Source: Candidatus Bathyarchaeota archaeon B63
GTDB lineage: Archaea; Thermoproteota; Bathyarchaeia; Bathyarchaeales; DTEX01
Assembly: GCA_001593845.1 (NCBI GenBank)
Contig: LUCF01000084.1
Span: 1 to 6,704, forward strand
Direction of reading: 5' to 3'
Length of the DNA: 6,704 nt
The notes below the pieces were generated by a model that was not told where the DNA came from, did no database searches, and worked only from the letters and a program-made list of their open reading frames with translations. Below, one piece after another: positions 1 through 4,992 of the stretch. Both the position numbers and the translations under genes were made by a program. Numbering within the stretch: the stretch's first letter is position 1; each line of letters opens with the position of its first letter.

Positions 1-98
1 GTAAACCTCAGCCATAGCACCATCTCTCCCTGCACTGGGACAGGTCCAGCTAAAGGATGGCTGCGGCCTGCTTCTCTAGGGACTCTCTGAATCCCCAT
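1..98 (-). other. Unresolved short open frame at window edge
   Basis: An ATG on the minus strand at 98-96 opens a frame that stays open for 32 codons and runs off the left edge, starting MGIQRVPREAGR. The plus strand is also open from base 1 to a TGA at 88-90. I recognise neither peptide. If the minus frame is real it is the start of a gene divergent from the tRNA; a T-rich run lies about 20 nt upstream of the ATG, but no proper TATA box or ribosome binding site is visible. Bases 99-129 hold nothing else I can support. Confidence 0.15.
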
Positions 99-129
99 AA
101 GGGTAAACGGAACCTAAAAAAAGAAAAGG

Positions 130-136
130 TTATTAG
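130..136 (+). promoter_or_regulatory. Possible TATA element of the tRNA-Lys gene
   Basis: The AT-rich TTATTAG, preceded by purine-rich AAAAGG (124-129) that could serve as a BRE, is centred about 37 nt before the mature tRNA 5' end. With usual archaeal spacing, transcription would start near 158-160 and leave a leader of about 10 nt for RNase P to remove. The match to the TATA consensus is poor. Confidence 0.3.
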
Positions 137-200
137 ACATTTCTGCAGAAAACCTATTCGGCAAGGTGTGGGCCCGTAGCTCAGCAAGGCAGAGCGGCGG

Positions 201-224
201 ACTCGCCTAATGGGCGGGGTTGAA
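201..224 (+). other. tRNA-Lys intron 1 (position 30/31, 24 nt)
   Basis: This is the clearest bulge-helix-bulge of the three. The outer helix is GAG (192-194) with CTC (226-228). The central 4-bp helix is CGGC (195-198) with GTTG (219-222), including two G-U pairs. The 3-nt bulges are GG|A (199-201) and AA|G (223-225). The inner helix is CTCGCC (202-207) with GGCGGG (213-218), closed by loop TAATG. Cutting after the second bulge base on each side gives exactly 201-224 and supplies G31, which pairs with C39 (252). Confidence 0.82.
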
Positions 225-231
225 GCTCTTA

Positions 232-250
232 AGCCTGCTCTTTCGGAGAG
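232..250 (+). other. tRNA-Lys intron 2 (canonical position 37/38, 19 nt)
   Basis: This intron sits at the classic archaeal site one base 3' of the anticodon. The central helix is CTCT (226-229) with GGAG (245-248), one pair being G-U. The bulges are TA|A (230-232) and AG|A (249-251), and the outer helix is the mature anticodon stem. The inner helix is weak (only G233-C244 stacks), so this is a relaxed motif. A boundary shifted by one base (233-251) gives the same mature RNA. Confidence 0.68.
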
Positions 251-257
251 ACCCGTA

Positions 258-285
258 AGGACGGCGGTAAGACGCGTCTCGGGAG
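258..285 (+). other. tRNA-Lys intron 3 (variable loop, position 44/45, 28 nt)
   Basis: The central helix is CCCG (252-255) with CGGG (280-283), four Watson-Crick pairs. The bulges are TA|A (256-258) and AG|G (284-286). The inner helix is GGACG (259-263) with CGTCT (275-279), including one G-U, and can extend by C265-G274 and G266-C273. No outer helix is visible. Cutting after the second base of each bulge restores the variable loop AGGTC usual in archaeal tRNA-Lys. Confidence 0.75.
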
Positions 286-317
286 GGTCGAGGGTTCAAT
301 TCCCTCCGGGCCCGCCA

Positions 318-440
318 CTCAATTAGACTCAATAAATTCTGGGGCCTTCATGCAGCATTCTCATAACCCCTTTTAATTGCTTGCGATGTCGCGGCGGATC
401 GCTCTGGTGCCATCTGACATAGAAAAGGATTGTTTTGGGC
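318..440. other. Convergent intergenic region
   Basis: This is the space between the tRNA 3' end (+) and the CBS-domain gene stop (-). A T4 run at 371-374 (+) could end the tRNA transcript, and a T4 run at 423-426 read on the minus strand could end the CBS transcript; both are short. No stable hairpin-plus-T terminator or convincing small gene is seen. Confidence 0.4.
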
Positions 441-872
441 CTAGCCCATGAAGAAGGCGTACCTAAGGATCTTACGGACCTCCGTCTCCACATAGCCCTC
501 GAGATTACGTGCAATGTCAAGGGCAGATATGACCCCGTATAGAATGCCCTTTCTGACGACGGCGAGCCTCCGTATCTTATGCTCATCCATTATCTTCGCG
601 GCTGTCACAAGATCAGCGTCCGGGTCGACCTCTACGAGGGGCGTCGACATCACCTCGCTGACCCTCACCTTCCTAGGGTTTAGGCCCTTAGCGACGACCT
701 TGTATGTTATGTCCCTCTCCGTCAGCATGCCGATGGGCTTGCATCTGCTTAGGACGATGGCGCATCCCTTGCCCTTCTCGCTTATCCTCGCTGCTGCCTC
801 GGCGACGGAGACGCCCTCGTCGACCGTGACTATCTCCTCATCCATGGCATCTACTACCTTCAAAACCCCCAC
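441..872 (-). CDS. Two-CBS-domain protein
   Basis: A 143-residue protein made of a tandem CBS pair (Bateman module). CBS1 covers about residues 5-60, with the GMLTERD stretch at 48-54. CBS2 covers about 70-125, with VMSTPLVEV and GVISALDI (113-120). Such pairs usually bind adenosine nucleotides, SAM or similar ligands and act as sensors; the ligand and partner cannot be read from this sequence. There is no fused enzyme or membrane domain, so it probably acts in the cytoplasm in trans. The start is GTG at 872; no in-frame ATG or GTG precedes it before the upstream TGA (899-897). A TATA-like element at 915-922 suggests its own promoter and a leader of roughly 20 nt. It ends with TAG and converges on the tRNA gene. 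Confidence 0.88.
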   Translation of the reverse strand: MGVLKVVDAMDEEIVTVDEGVSVAEAAARISEKGKGCAIVLSRCKPIGMLTERDITYKVVAKGLNPRKVRVSEVMSTPLVEVDPDADLVTAAKIMDEHKIRRLAVVRKGILYGVISALDIARNLEGYVETEVRKILRYAFFMG

Positions 873-914
873 CGCAACACCAAGTCTACATCCAACTCAA
901 TACTAGGGGCTTAC

Positions 915-922
915 TAAATAAA
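915..922 (-). promoter_or_regulatory. TATA box for the CBS-domain gene
   Basis: TTTATTTA on the minus strand is centred about 46 nt before the GTG start at 872. Usual archaeal spacing puts the transcription start near 892, leaving a leader of about 20 nt. It lies in the only AT-rich part of the gap between the HAD and CBS genes. Confidence 0.5.
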
Positions 923-974
923 TGGTTTTACTCATAAATGGGCATGTATCCCCAAAATTGGGCGTGGACGCGCG

Positions 975-991
975 CTTCACTGCACGTGAAG
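975..991 (-). terminator. Hairpin 3' of the TBP-SIS-HAD operon
   Basis: A perfect 6-bp stem, CTTCAC (975-980) with GTGAAG (986-991) around loop TGCAC, begins 9 nt after the HAD stop codon in the direction of transcription. No T-run follows directly, so it is not a classic terminator; it could protect or end the 3' end of the operon message. A second small palindrome, CCCAAAATTGGG, lies at 951-962. Confidence 0.3.
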
Positions 992-1000
992 ACGGGATGA

Positions 1001-1696
1001 TCAGCGCATAAACTCTAGGATCTTCAGGATCTCTGAGAGCCGGTCTATTGTGTAGTCCGGCCTTGCCTCCGGCGCCTTGGGCTTCTCGGCGAAGGAGTCT
1101 CCCCGCCTCACCTGGACCGTTATCAGCCCAGCCCTGTTGGCGTAGAGTATCCCCCTATTCAGTCTGCTGCTTACATAAACCGATTCTTCAGGCTCAGCAT
1201 TCAATCTACGCGTCCCCTCATAGAACTGCTCTGCGCTCAGCTCTTCGGCTCCCAGGTCCTCCGAGATGAGGACCGAATGGAAGATGTGGTCCACCCCCAA
1301 CTGTATCAGCTTCTGCCATTCCTTAACTGATCTCCCCTCGGCTACGACTCCGAGCCTATAGCCCAGATCGCGCAGCCTGATAAGCGTAGGAACGGTGTCT
1401 GAGAAGGGCTTTAGGTAAACTTGGCTTGTCTCTCTGTATGCGACCACGCCGGCCGCGATGACCCTTGGGTTCCACCTAAGCCCAAGCCGCTCAAGAAGCC
1501 TATCGAAATGCTTTGTGTAGTCGGGGCCATACTCCTTGACTATCTCCTCAAGGATCTTGTAGCCCATCTCCGGGTCTATGGGAAGCCCAGCCTCATTCAT
1601 CGCCCTGATGGCGTTTAGGCGGGCCATCCTCATCTGGAGTGAGGAGTCATACAGCGTATCCTCAATATCGAATAGAACCGCCTTAATCTTCTTCAT
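1001..1696 (-). CDS. HAD-fold protein with degenerate catalytic motifs (probable pseudoenzyme)
   Basis: A 231-residue protein with the length and order of a HAD phosphatase with a C1 helical cap (about residues 17-95). Motif I reads DIEDT (10-14): the nucleophile D10 is kept but the usual second Asp is E12. In motif II the Thr/Ser of the usual TNG is A119 (AEG, 119-121). The motif III Lys-Pro aligns with E152-L153. Motif IV, usually VGD...D, reads VSSRLNRG, so both acidic positions are S177 and G182. By known HAD chemistry (nucleophilic Asp, acid-base Asp, phosphate-binding Thr and Lys, Mg2+-binding Asp), hydrolysis is unlikely. I infer a binding or regulatory role. The ATG overlaps the isomerase stop as ATGA, so it is translationally coupled to that gene. 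Stop is TGA. The fold call is firm; the loss of activity is inferred from the motifs. Confidence 0.85.
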   Translation of the reverse strand: MKKIKAVLFDIEDTLYDSSLQMRMARLNAIRAMNEAGLPIDPEMGYKILEEIVKEYGPDYTKHFDRLLERLGLRWNPRVIAAGVVAYRETSQVYLKPFSDTVPTLIRLRDLGYRLGVVAEGRSVKEWQKLIQLGVDHIFHSVLISEDLGAEELSAEQFYEGTRRLNAEPEESVYVSSRLNRGILYANRAGLITVQVRRGDSFAEKPKAPEARPDYTIDRLSEILKILEFMR

Positions 1697-2775
1697 CTTA
1701 CCACCTTCGTGAGCTTCTCAGGTTTATCGGGGTTCAGCCCCCTAGCGATGGACATGTAATACGCGAGGAGCTGAAGCGGGAGGACATACAGTATGGGGGA
1801 GAAGATCTGTTGGAGGCCTGATGATACGAGGAAGGTCCAGTCTGAGTTCTCAAGCAGTAACGAAGCCCCCCGGGACTCTTCGGAGATGTAGATCACTGAG
1901 GCCCCGAAGCCCCTTAGGCTGTTGCCCAGCCTAACTGCGTCCCTAACCTCATCGGCGGAGGCCATGAGCACCATCAGAGTTCTCTCGTCAGCCAGCCTCA
2001 TCGGTCCATGTAGGAACTCCCGAGTCGCGAAGCCCTCAGCGAAGACCATGCATGTCTCCTTCAGCTTTAATGCTCCCTCCAGGGCCGTGGCGTAGTTCGG
2101 CCCGCTTCCCAGGATGAATACGGCCCGCTTATCCTTGAAGGCCTCAGCCGCCTCTCGGGCTTGGGACCTAAGCGACCTCAAAGTCTCCTCCACGATCCTC
2201 GGAGCCCGGCATAGGCCCTCCTCAGCCTCCGAGAAGCCGCCGTTCCCCCTCTTCTCTGAGGCGAGATCCACCGAAAACATGAATATGGAGAGGAGCTGCG
2301 TGACATAAGTCTTCGTCGCCGGTATGGCTAGTTCCCTCCCAGACCTGGGGATGATGCGGTAATCCGCCTTCTTCGCGAGGGTGCTCTCAGAGGTGTTGGT
2401 GACGGCGAGAAGTGGGATGCCCCTCTGAGAGGCCGCCTCGACGGCCCGGATCACATCCACGCTTTCCCCAGACTGGGATATCGCCATCAGGAGGGTCTTC
2501 CTCAAGATCTGCGGGGGAACCCAGCGGTTAAACTCCGAGGCCGGCAGCGTCGTCGTCATCAGCCCCGTCAAGTTCGAAAGCGCATATTGACTTGCGAGTC
2601 CGGCGTGGTAGCTCGTCCCGCTCCCGGTTATGTATATCACCTCGTAGTCTCCGGAGTTGACCTCGGATGCTATCCGCCGTATTCTGTCCCGCTCGAGATC
2701 TATCGTCCTCTTCAGGGCCTCAGGCTCCTCGAAGATCTCCTTTAGCATGTGGTGGGGATAGGTCTTCGAGATCAT
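1693..2775 (-). CDS. Two-SIS-domain sugar-phosphate isomerase/deaminase, GlmS isomerase-like
   Basis: A 360-residue protein with two SIS domains (about 30-180 and 205-345), homologous to the isomerase half of glucosamine-6-phosphate synthase but lacking the N-terminal glutaminase. Sugar-phosphate loops are GSGTS (51-55) and SQSGES (100-105). PATKTY (153-158) matches the GlmS STKAF-type stretch, and LEGALKLKE (232-240) is typical GlmS. E240, H256 (HGP) and K357 in the C-terminal tail correspond to the catalytic Glu, His and Lys of GlmS. By family knowledge the candidates are archaeal glucosamine-6-phosphate deaminase (GlmD type), an isomerase using free ammonia or a partner glutaminase, or an AgaS-like enzyme; sequence alone does not choose. 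The start is ATG 2775, because a longer frame would overlap the TBP coding end. It follows the TBP stop by 25 nt and overlaps the HAD gene by ATGA. Confidence 0.88.
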   Translation of the reverse strand: MISKTYPHHMLKEIFEEPEALKRTIDLERDRIRRIASEVNSGDYEVIYITGSGTSYHAGLASQYALSNLTGLMTTTLPASEFNRWVPPQILRKTLLMAISQSGESVDVIRAVEAASQRGIPLLAVTNTSESTLAKKADYRIIPRSGRELAIPATKTYVTQLLSIFMFSVDLASEKRGNGGFSEAEEGLCRAPRIVEETLRSLRSQAREAAEAFKDKRAVFILGSGPNYATALEGALKLKETCMVFAEGFATREFLHGPMRLADERTLMVLMASADEVRDAVRLGNSLRGFGASVIYISEESRGASLLLENSDWTFLVSSGLQQIFSPILYVLPLQLLAYYMSIARGLNPDKPEKLTKVVR

Positions 2776-2800
2776 CGATTCTTCACGGGGCGGGAGGGCC

Positions 2801-3361
2801 CTAAGCGTAATAGATGAGCTCCTCCATCTCCAGCCTTCTATGTAGCTTCTCCACGGCCGTGTAGACGTCCTCTTCCTTCTTGGCTCCGGTACATACAAGT
2901 TTCCCGCTTGCGAAGAGAAGAATCACGACTTTAGGGTCATCCATCCTGTATATGAGCCCAGGAAACTGCTCCGGCTCGTACATGGTCTTCCCAAGTGTGA
3001 AGGCTGCCTGCTCAAGGTCTATCATGCCGCCGAGATTAGCCGATGCGACTATGTTCTGGATCTTAAGTTCAGGCTTCCCAACGATAACTATCCCGCTTCT
3101 CTTCAGCTCCTCTATAACCTTCATCACCGCACCTCGGGCTTCCTTCTCCGACTTCGCACCCGTGCAGACCATCTTCCCAGAATTAAAGATCAGCGTGGCG
3201 GTCTTGGGCTTCTTCAACCTGAAGACGAGGCCCGGAAACTGCTCCGGGCGATACTCGACTCCAGGATAGCTCTTCACTACGGCCTTCAAGTCGATCCTCT
3301 GATTCAAGGTCGCCGATGCAACCACATTCTCGATTCTGATCTGAGCTTTGACCTTCGGCAT
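2801..3361 (-). CDS. tbp: TATA-box-binding protein (TBP)
   Basis: The general transcription factor that binds and bends the TATA box and recruits TFB and RNA polymerase. The 186 residues form the usual two direct repeats: repeat 1 has NVVASATL (12-19), QFPGLVFR (41-48) and SGKMVCTGAK (61-70); repeat 2 has NIVASANL (103-110), QFPGLIYR (122-129) and SGKLVCTGAK (142-151). The four DNA-kinking phenylalanines are present (F42, F59, F123, F140). Length and symmetry are normal for archaea, with a short acidic tail. ATG 3361 is chosen because a longer frame back to 3433 would be translated through the promoter. A GAGGG lies 8 nt before the ATG, and a TATA box at 3409-3415 fits a start near 3386. It is the first gene of a probable operon with the SIS and HAD genes. 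Confidence 0.97.
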   Translation of the reverse strand: MPKVKAQIRIENVVASATLNQRIDLKAVVKSYPGVEYRPEQFPGLVFRLKKPKTATLIFNSGKMVCTGAKSEKEARGAVMKVIEELKRSGIVIVGKPELKIQNIVASANLGGMIDLEQAAFTLGKTMYEPEQFPGLIYRMDDPKVVILLFASGKLVCTGAKKEEDVYTAVEKLHRRLEMEELIYYA

Positions 3362-3408
3362 CAATCTAACCCTCTTAAATAAAACCGATATGTGAAAGTA
3401 GGGGTTCC

Positions 3409-3415
3409 TTATAAA
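3409..3415 (-). promoter_or_regulatory. TATA box of the TBP operon
   Basis: TTTATAA on the minus strand, within the nearly palindromic TCCTTTATAAGGA. It is centred about 51 nt before the TBP ATG, so transcription would start near 3386 with a leader of about 25 nt carrying a GAGGG. A second AT-rich run (TTTTATTTAA, near 3376-3385) is too close to the ATG to drive it. Confidence 0.65.
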
Positions 3416-3465
3416 GGATTCCGGCGGCCTCATTTATATTTAATGGTTGGAAGATCATTTTTCTT

Positions 3466-4071
3466 CTAGCCTTTTTCCTGCATCTTATCCCTATCCGTCA
3501 GCTCCAAGTAAAAAAGAGCCAATACGTCCAGAGCTAAGAGAAGCATCCTCAGGGTTACTGAGTACCCGCCGATATGGATCTTCACCTCGTCTAGGCTCCT
3601 GAGGACATACCCTGCCTTCGGAATCACAAGGATAACCTTGCCGATTATGTAGTCCTCGGGCACCAACCATGGATCAGGACTATTATTGTTGTCTCCCTTG
3701 GTTTCGAAGTACCACTTCCCATCCTTCTGAATCTTCTTTATCGCCCGATGCACTATCGGGATCGCATCTGGATTCCTCGGACTCCGGAAGATTATTATAT
3801 CCCCGTCCTCCGGGCTTGCGTGTATATCCTCGCCCCTCAGCCCCCCATGTATTACAAGCAGATCGCCCACGTTAAGCGTCGGCTCCATGCTCCTGGATAT
3901 GGGCGTATGTAGGGGAGTGCTGGTCTGGAGGGCGATGGCGAGGGCCCATTGGAGGGCGAAGCTCCCAACGAGCGCGATGAGTAGGAGAAGTATGACCCCG
4001 AAGACCTCGCCTCTCAGCGTATGTCCCTTCTTCCGGGAAGCCCCGCCGACTTTCTTCATGACATTCATCAT
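3466..4071 (-). CDS. Signal peptidase I, archaeal/ER (S26B, Sec11-like) type
   Basis: A membrane protease that removes signal peptides from exported proteins on the outer face of the membrane. It has 201 residues: a basic N-terminus, a transmembrane segment at about 24-49, the catalytic domain, and a second hydrophobic segment at about 171-190 before a charged tail. The nucleophile Ser61 is in SRSMEPTL (59-66), and SMEPTLNVGD is the family signature. His108 (VHR) stands where bacterial enzymes have Lys, and TKGDNNNSPD (124-133) supplies the Asp (D127 or D133), so this is the Ser-His-Asp archaeal/eukaryotic class. ATG codons at 4071, 4068 and 4059 all fit. GAGG (4072-4075) abuts the first and is 12 nt from the third, so the true start may be 4059. 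Its stop is 104 nt before the TBP start, with a promoter between them. Confidence 0.93.
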   Translation of the reverse strand: MMNVMKKVGGASRKKGHTLRGEVFGVILLLLIALVGSFALQWALAIALQTSTPLHTPISRSMEPTLNVGDLLVIHGGLRGEDIHASPEDGDIIIFRSPRNPDAIPIVHRAIKKIQKDGKWYFETKGDNNNSPDPWLVPEDYIIGKVILVIPKAGYVLRSLDEVKIHIGGYSVTLRMLLLALDVLALFYLELTDRDKMQEKG

Positions 4072-4196
4072 CCTCGTTCTACCCGGTGACCCATCATCAG
4101 GCGTGAGGCCAGCGTACTAATTGCCCGTTCAGCCTTGAGGGGAAACCAGATCTTCCGCCGGATTATTCTTAACATGGTCATACCATACACCTAGAT
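4072..4196. other. Gap between trmI and signal peptidase genes
   Basis: This 125-nt gap must hold the signal peptidase promoter. AT-rich TTAAGAATAAT (minus strand, near 4163-4173) is the best TATA-like stretch, with CAATTAGTA near 4115-4123 as an alternative; neither is convincing. Bases 4098-4140 resemble the 3' end of 23S rRNA and are listed separately. Confidence 0.4.
4098..4140 (+). other. Stretch resembling the 3' end of 23S rRNA
   Basis: On the plus strand a small hairpin GGC-GTGAG-GCC (4100-4110) is followed by CGTACTAATTGCCCG (4113-4127) and AGCCTTGAGG (4131-4140). From memory, this order (a GYGTNGAGC-type hairpin, then GTACTAAT, a CCG, and CTTGA) is that of the last bases of many 23S rRNAs. 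No other rRNA sequence precedes it; the signal peptidase coding region begins at 4071. It could be a relic of recombination at an rRNA gene end, a functional 3' fragment, or chance. No alignment was possible. Confidence 0.3.
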
Positions 4197-4499
4197 TTAA
4201 ACGGTAGCTTTCCGGGCTATCGTGATGTACCCCGTATGCCCAGTCATCAAGGTCTCAGGCCTAGTTCTGCCCCTCTGAACCTGCATCCCCCTGAGGAGCG
4301 ACTCGAAGGTCTCTATGCCCCGGAACCTATTCTCCCGTAGGGACTCAACGGTCCTCAAGACCTGATCGATAGTTGGGCTGAAGGAGACGAACGCCCCGCT
4401 TCCCTTAAGGGCCTCATAAGCGTGGGGCACGACAAGCCAGGGGGTCGCCAAGTCCAGGATGACGGCGTCCACCTCCCTCTCCTCGATCCCCTCCGTCAT
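4197..4499 (-). CDS. trmI: TrmI C-terminal part, out of frame with its N-terminal part
   Basis: The 100 residues from ATG 4499 continue the TrmI methyltransferase fold after the frameshift. EREVDAVILDLATPW (7-21) covers the beta-4 strand and the family's DLPxPW-type motif, here DLATPW with Ala for the usual Pro. The C-terminus RPETLMTGHTGYITIARK is typical of the family end. Together with the 156 in-frame N-terminal residues it makes about 256 residues, the normal length of archaeal TrmI. No convincing ribosome binding site precedes ATG 4499 and the fragment alone lacks the SAM-binding loop, so it is probably not an independent gene. Stop is TAA. Confidence 0.75.
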   Translation of the reverse strand: MTEGIEEREVDAVILDLATPWLVVPHAYEALKGSGAFVSFSPTIDQVLRTVESLRENRFRGIETFESLLRGMQVQRGRTRPETLMTGHTGYITIARKATV

Positions 4500-4965
4500 C
4501 GCCCATCTTTAGCTCAACGTAGTCGGCTACGCCGACCCTCCGGAGGTTTTCAGCCGCCACCTCCAAGAATTCCTCCCGGATCTCGTAGCTGTAGACCCGT
4601 CCTGACGGCTTAACGTAGCTCGCCAAGGCAGCGGCCAAGGCGCCGGCGCCGGTTCCCCCCTCCACAACCCTGCTTCCCGGCCCCACCCCGCTGTAGAAGA
4701 TTATGAGGGCTATGTCTTTTGGGTATATTATCTGGGTTCTCCTGGAGATCTTGAAGACGTAGTCACGTATCGTCGGCTTGAAGGCTACGAACTCCACCCC
4801 TCTGCTGCTGAGTATCCGCGCGCCGTACTCCTTCCCGATGAGGCTGCCGACGCTGAGGTATCCCCTATGCGTGTGGAGCTCCTTCTCCTTCTCAACCCTC
4901 ACGAGGTAGCTTCTCCTCTTATCTAAGTATAGAAGAACGTCGTCTCCCTCTCGGATTTTCTCCAT
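4414..4965 (-). CDS. trmI: tRNA (adenine-N1)-methyltransferase TrmI, N-terminal part, frameshifted
   Basis: TrmI uses SAM to methylate adenines 57/58 in the T loop of tRNA. Residues 1-156 are good TrmI: the N-terminal beta domain with the HTH tripeptide (31-33), RRTQIIYPKD (75-84), SAM-binding motif I EGGTGAG (102-108), acidic E128 in YSYEIRE, and VELKMGD (150-156). At 4500-4497 (GATG) homology moves to the next frame; past that point this frame encodes a low-complexity tail to 4414 unlike the family. Inserting two bases or dropping one restores the family alignment. No slippery sequence is evident, so a sequencing or assembly indel, or a recent mutation, is likelier than programmed shifting. 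ATG 4965 is preferred over TTG 4968; a TATA box centred 24 nt upstream fits a leaderless start there. Confidence 0.82.
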   Translation of the reverse strand: MEKIREGDDVLLYLDKRRSYLVRVEKEKELHTHRGYLSVGSLIGKEYGARILSSRGVEFVAFKPTIRDYVFKISRRTQIIYPKDIALIIFYSGVGPGSRVVEGGTGAGALAAALASYVKPSGRVYSYEIREEFLEVAAENLRRVGVADYVELKMGDDGGDRGEGGGRRHPGLGDPLACRAPRL

Positions 4966-4984
4966 CAAGACCGCTCACTGGCCC

Positions 4985-4992
4985 TTTATAAA
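4985..4992 (-). promoter_or_regulatory. Palindromic TATA box of trmI (leaderless start)
   Basis: TTTATAAA lies in the perfect 12-bp palindrome CCTTTATAAAGG (4983-4994), itself flanked by GGC/GCC. Its centre is about 24 nt before ATG 4965, the spacing expected between a TATA box and the transcription start, so the message is probably leaderless. The symmetry gives no intrinsic direction; the BRE side and gene order imply the minus strand. Confidence 0.65.

Larger units (their letters stand above)
170..317 (+). tRNA. tRNA-Lys (anticodon CUU), split by three introns
   Basis: The gene decodes AAG lysine codons after splicing. Exons are 170-200, 225-231, 251-257 and 286-317, giving a 77-nt tRNA. 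The acceptor stem is GGGCCCG (170-176) with CGGGCCC (307-313), followed by discriminator G314 and an encoded CCA (315-317). The D stem is GCTC/GAGC (179-182/192-195), the D loop holds G18-G19, and the T arm is GAGGG-TTCAATT-CCCTC (290-306). After splicing the anticodon arm is GCGGG-CTCTTAA-CCCGT: four Watson-Crick pairs plus one G-U, with anticodon CTT at 228-230. The variable loop becomes AGGTC. From memory, the body and G73 match archaeal tRNA-Lys. Read unspliced, no 3' strand pairs with the apparent GCGGA anticodon stem, so removal of all three introns is what makes the cloverleaf. Introns lie at positions 30/31, 37/38 and 44/45. Confidence 0.9.

Noticed and set aside
196..210. Anticodon CGC (tRNA-Ala) read straight from the unspliced sequence GGCGGACTCGCC
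   Set aside because: Position 37 would be a pyrimidine, no downstream strand closes the stem, and the acceptor has G3-C70 rather than the alanine G3-U70. The bases after 200 belong to intron 1.
514..906. Plus-strand open frame of 130 codons opposite the CBS-domain gene
   Set aside because: It is a shadow frame: Ser/Thr/Met-rich with no family resemblance, while the opposite strand encodes two clear CBS domains. Other plus-strand frames opposite the minus-strand genes were rejected for the same reason.
2776..2898. N-terminal extension of the SIS protein to 2898
   Set aside because: The extra residues are Arg/Trp-rich, unlike the family, and lie antiphase over the conserved end of TBP.
3362..3433. 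N-terminal extension of TBP to an upstream ATG
   Set aside because: It would place the TATA box inside the coding region and add residues absent from archaeal TBPs; the internal ATG at 3361 starts exactly at the conserved fold and has a GAGGG in front.
4057..4100. C/D-box small RNA suggested by two TGATGA-like boxes on the minus strand near the signal peptidase start
   Set aside because: No CTGA D' or D boxes lie at the right spacing, and the second box is the ATGATGA of the start codons.
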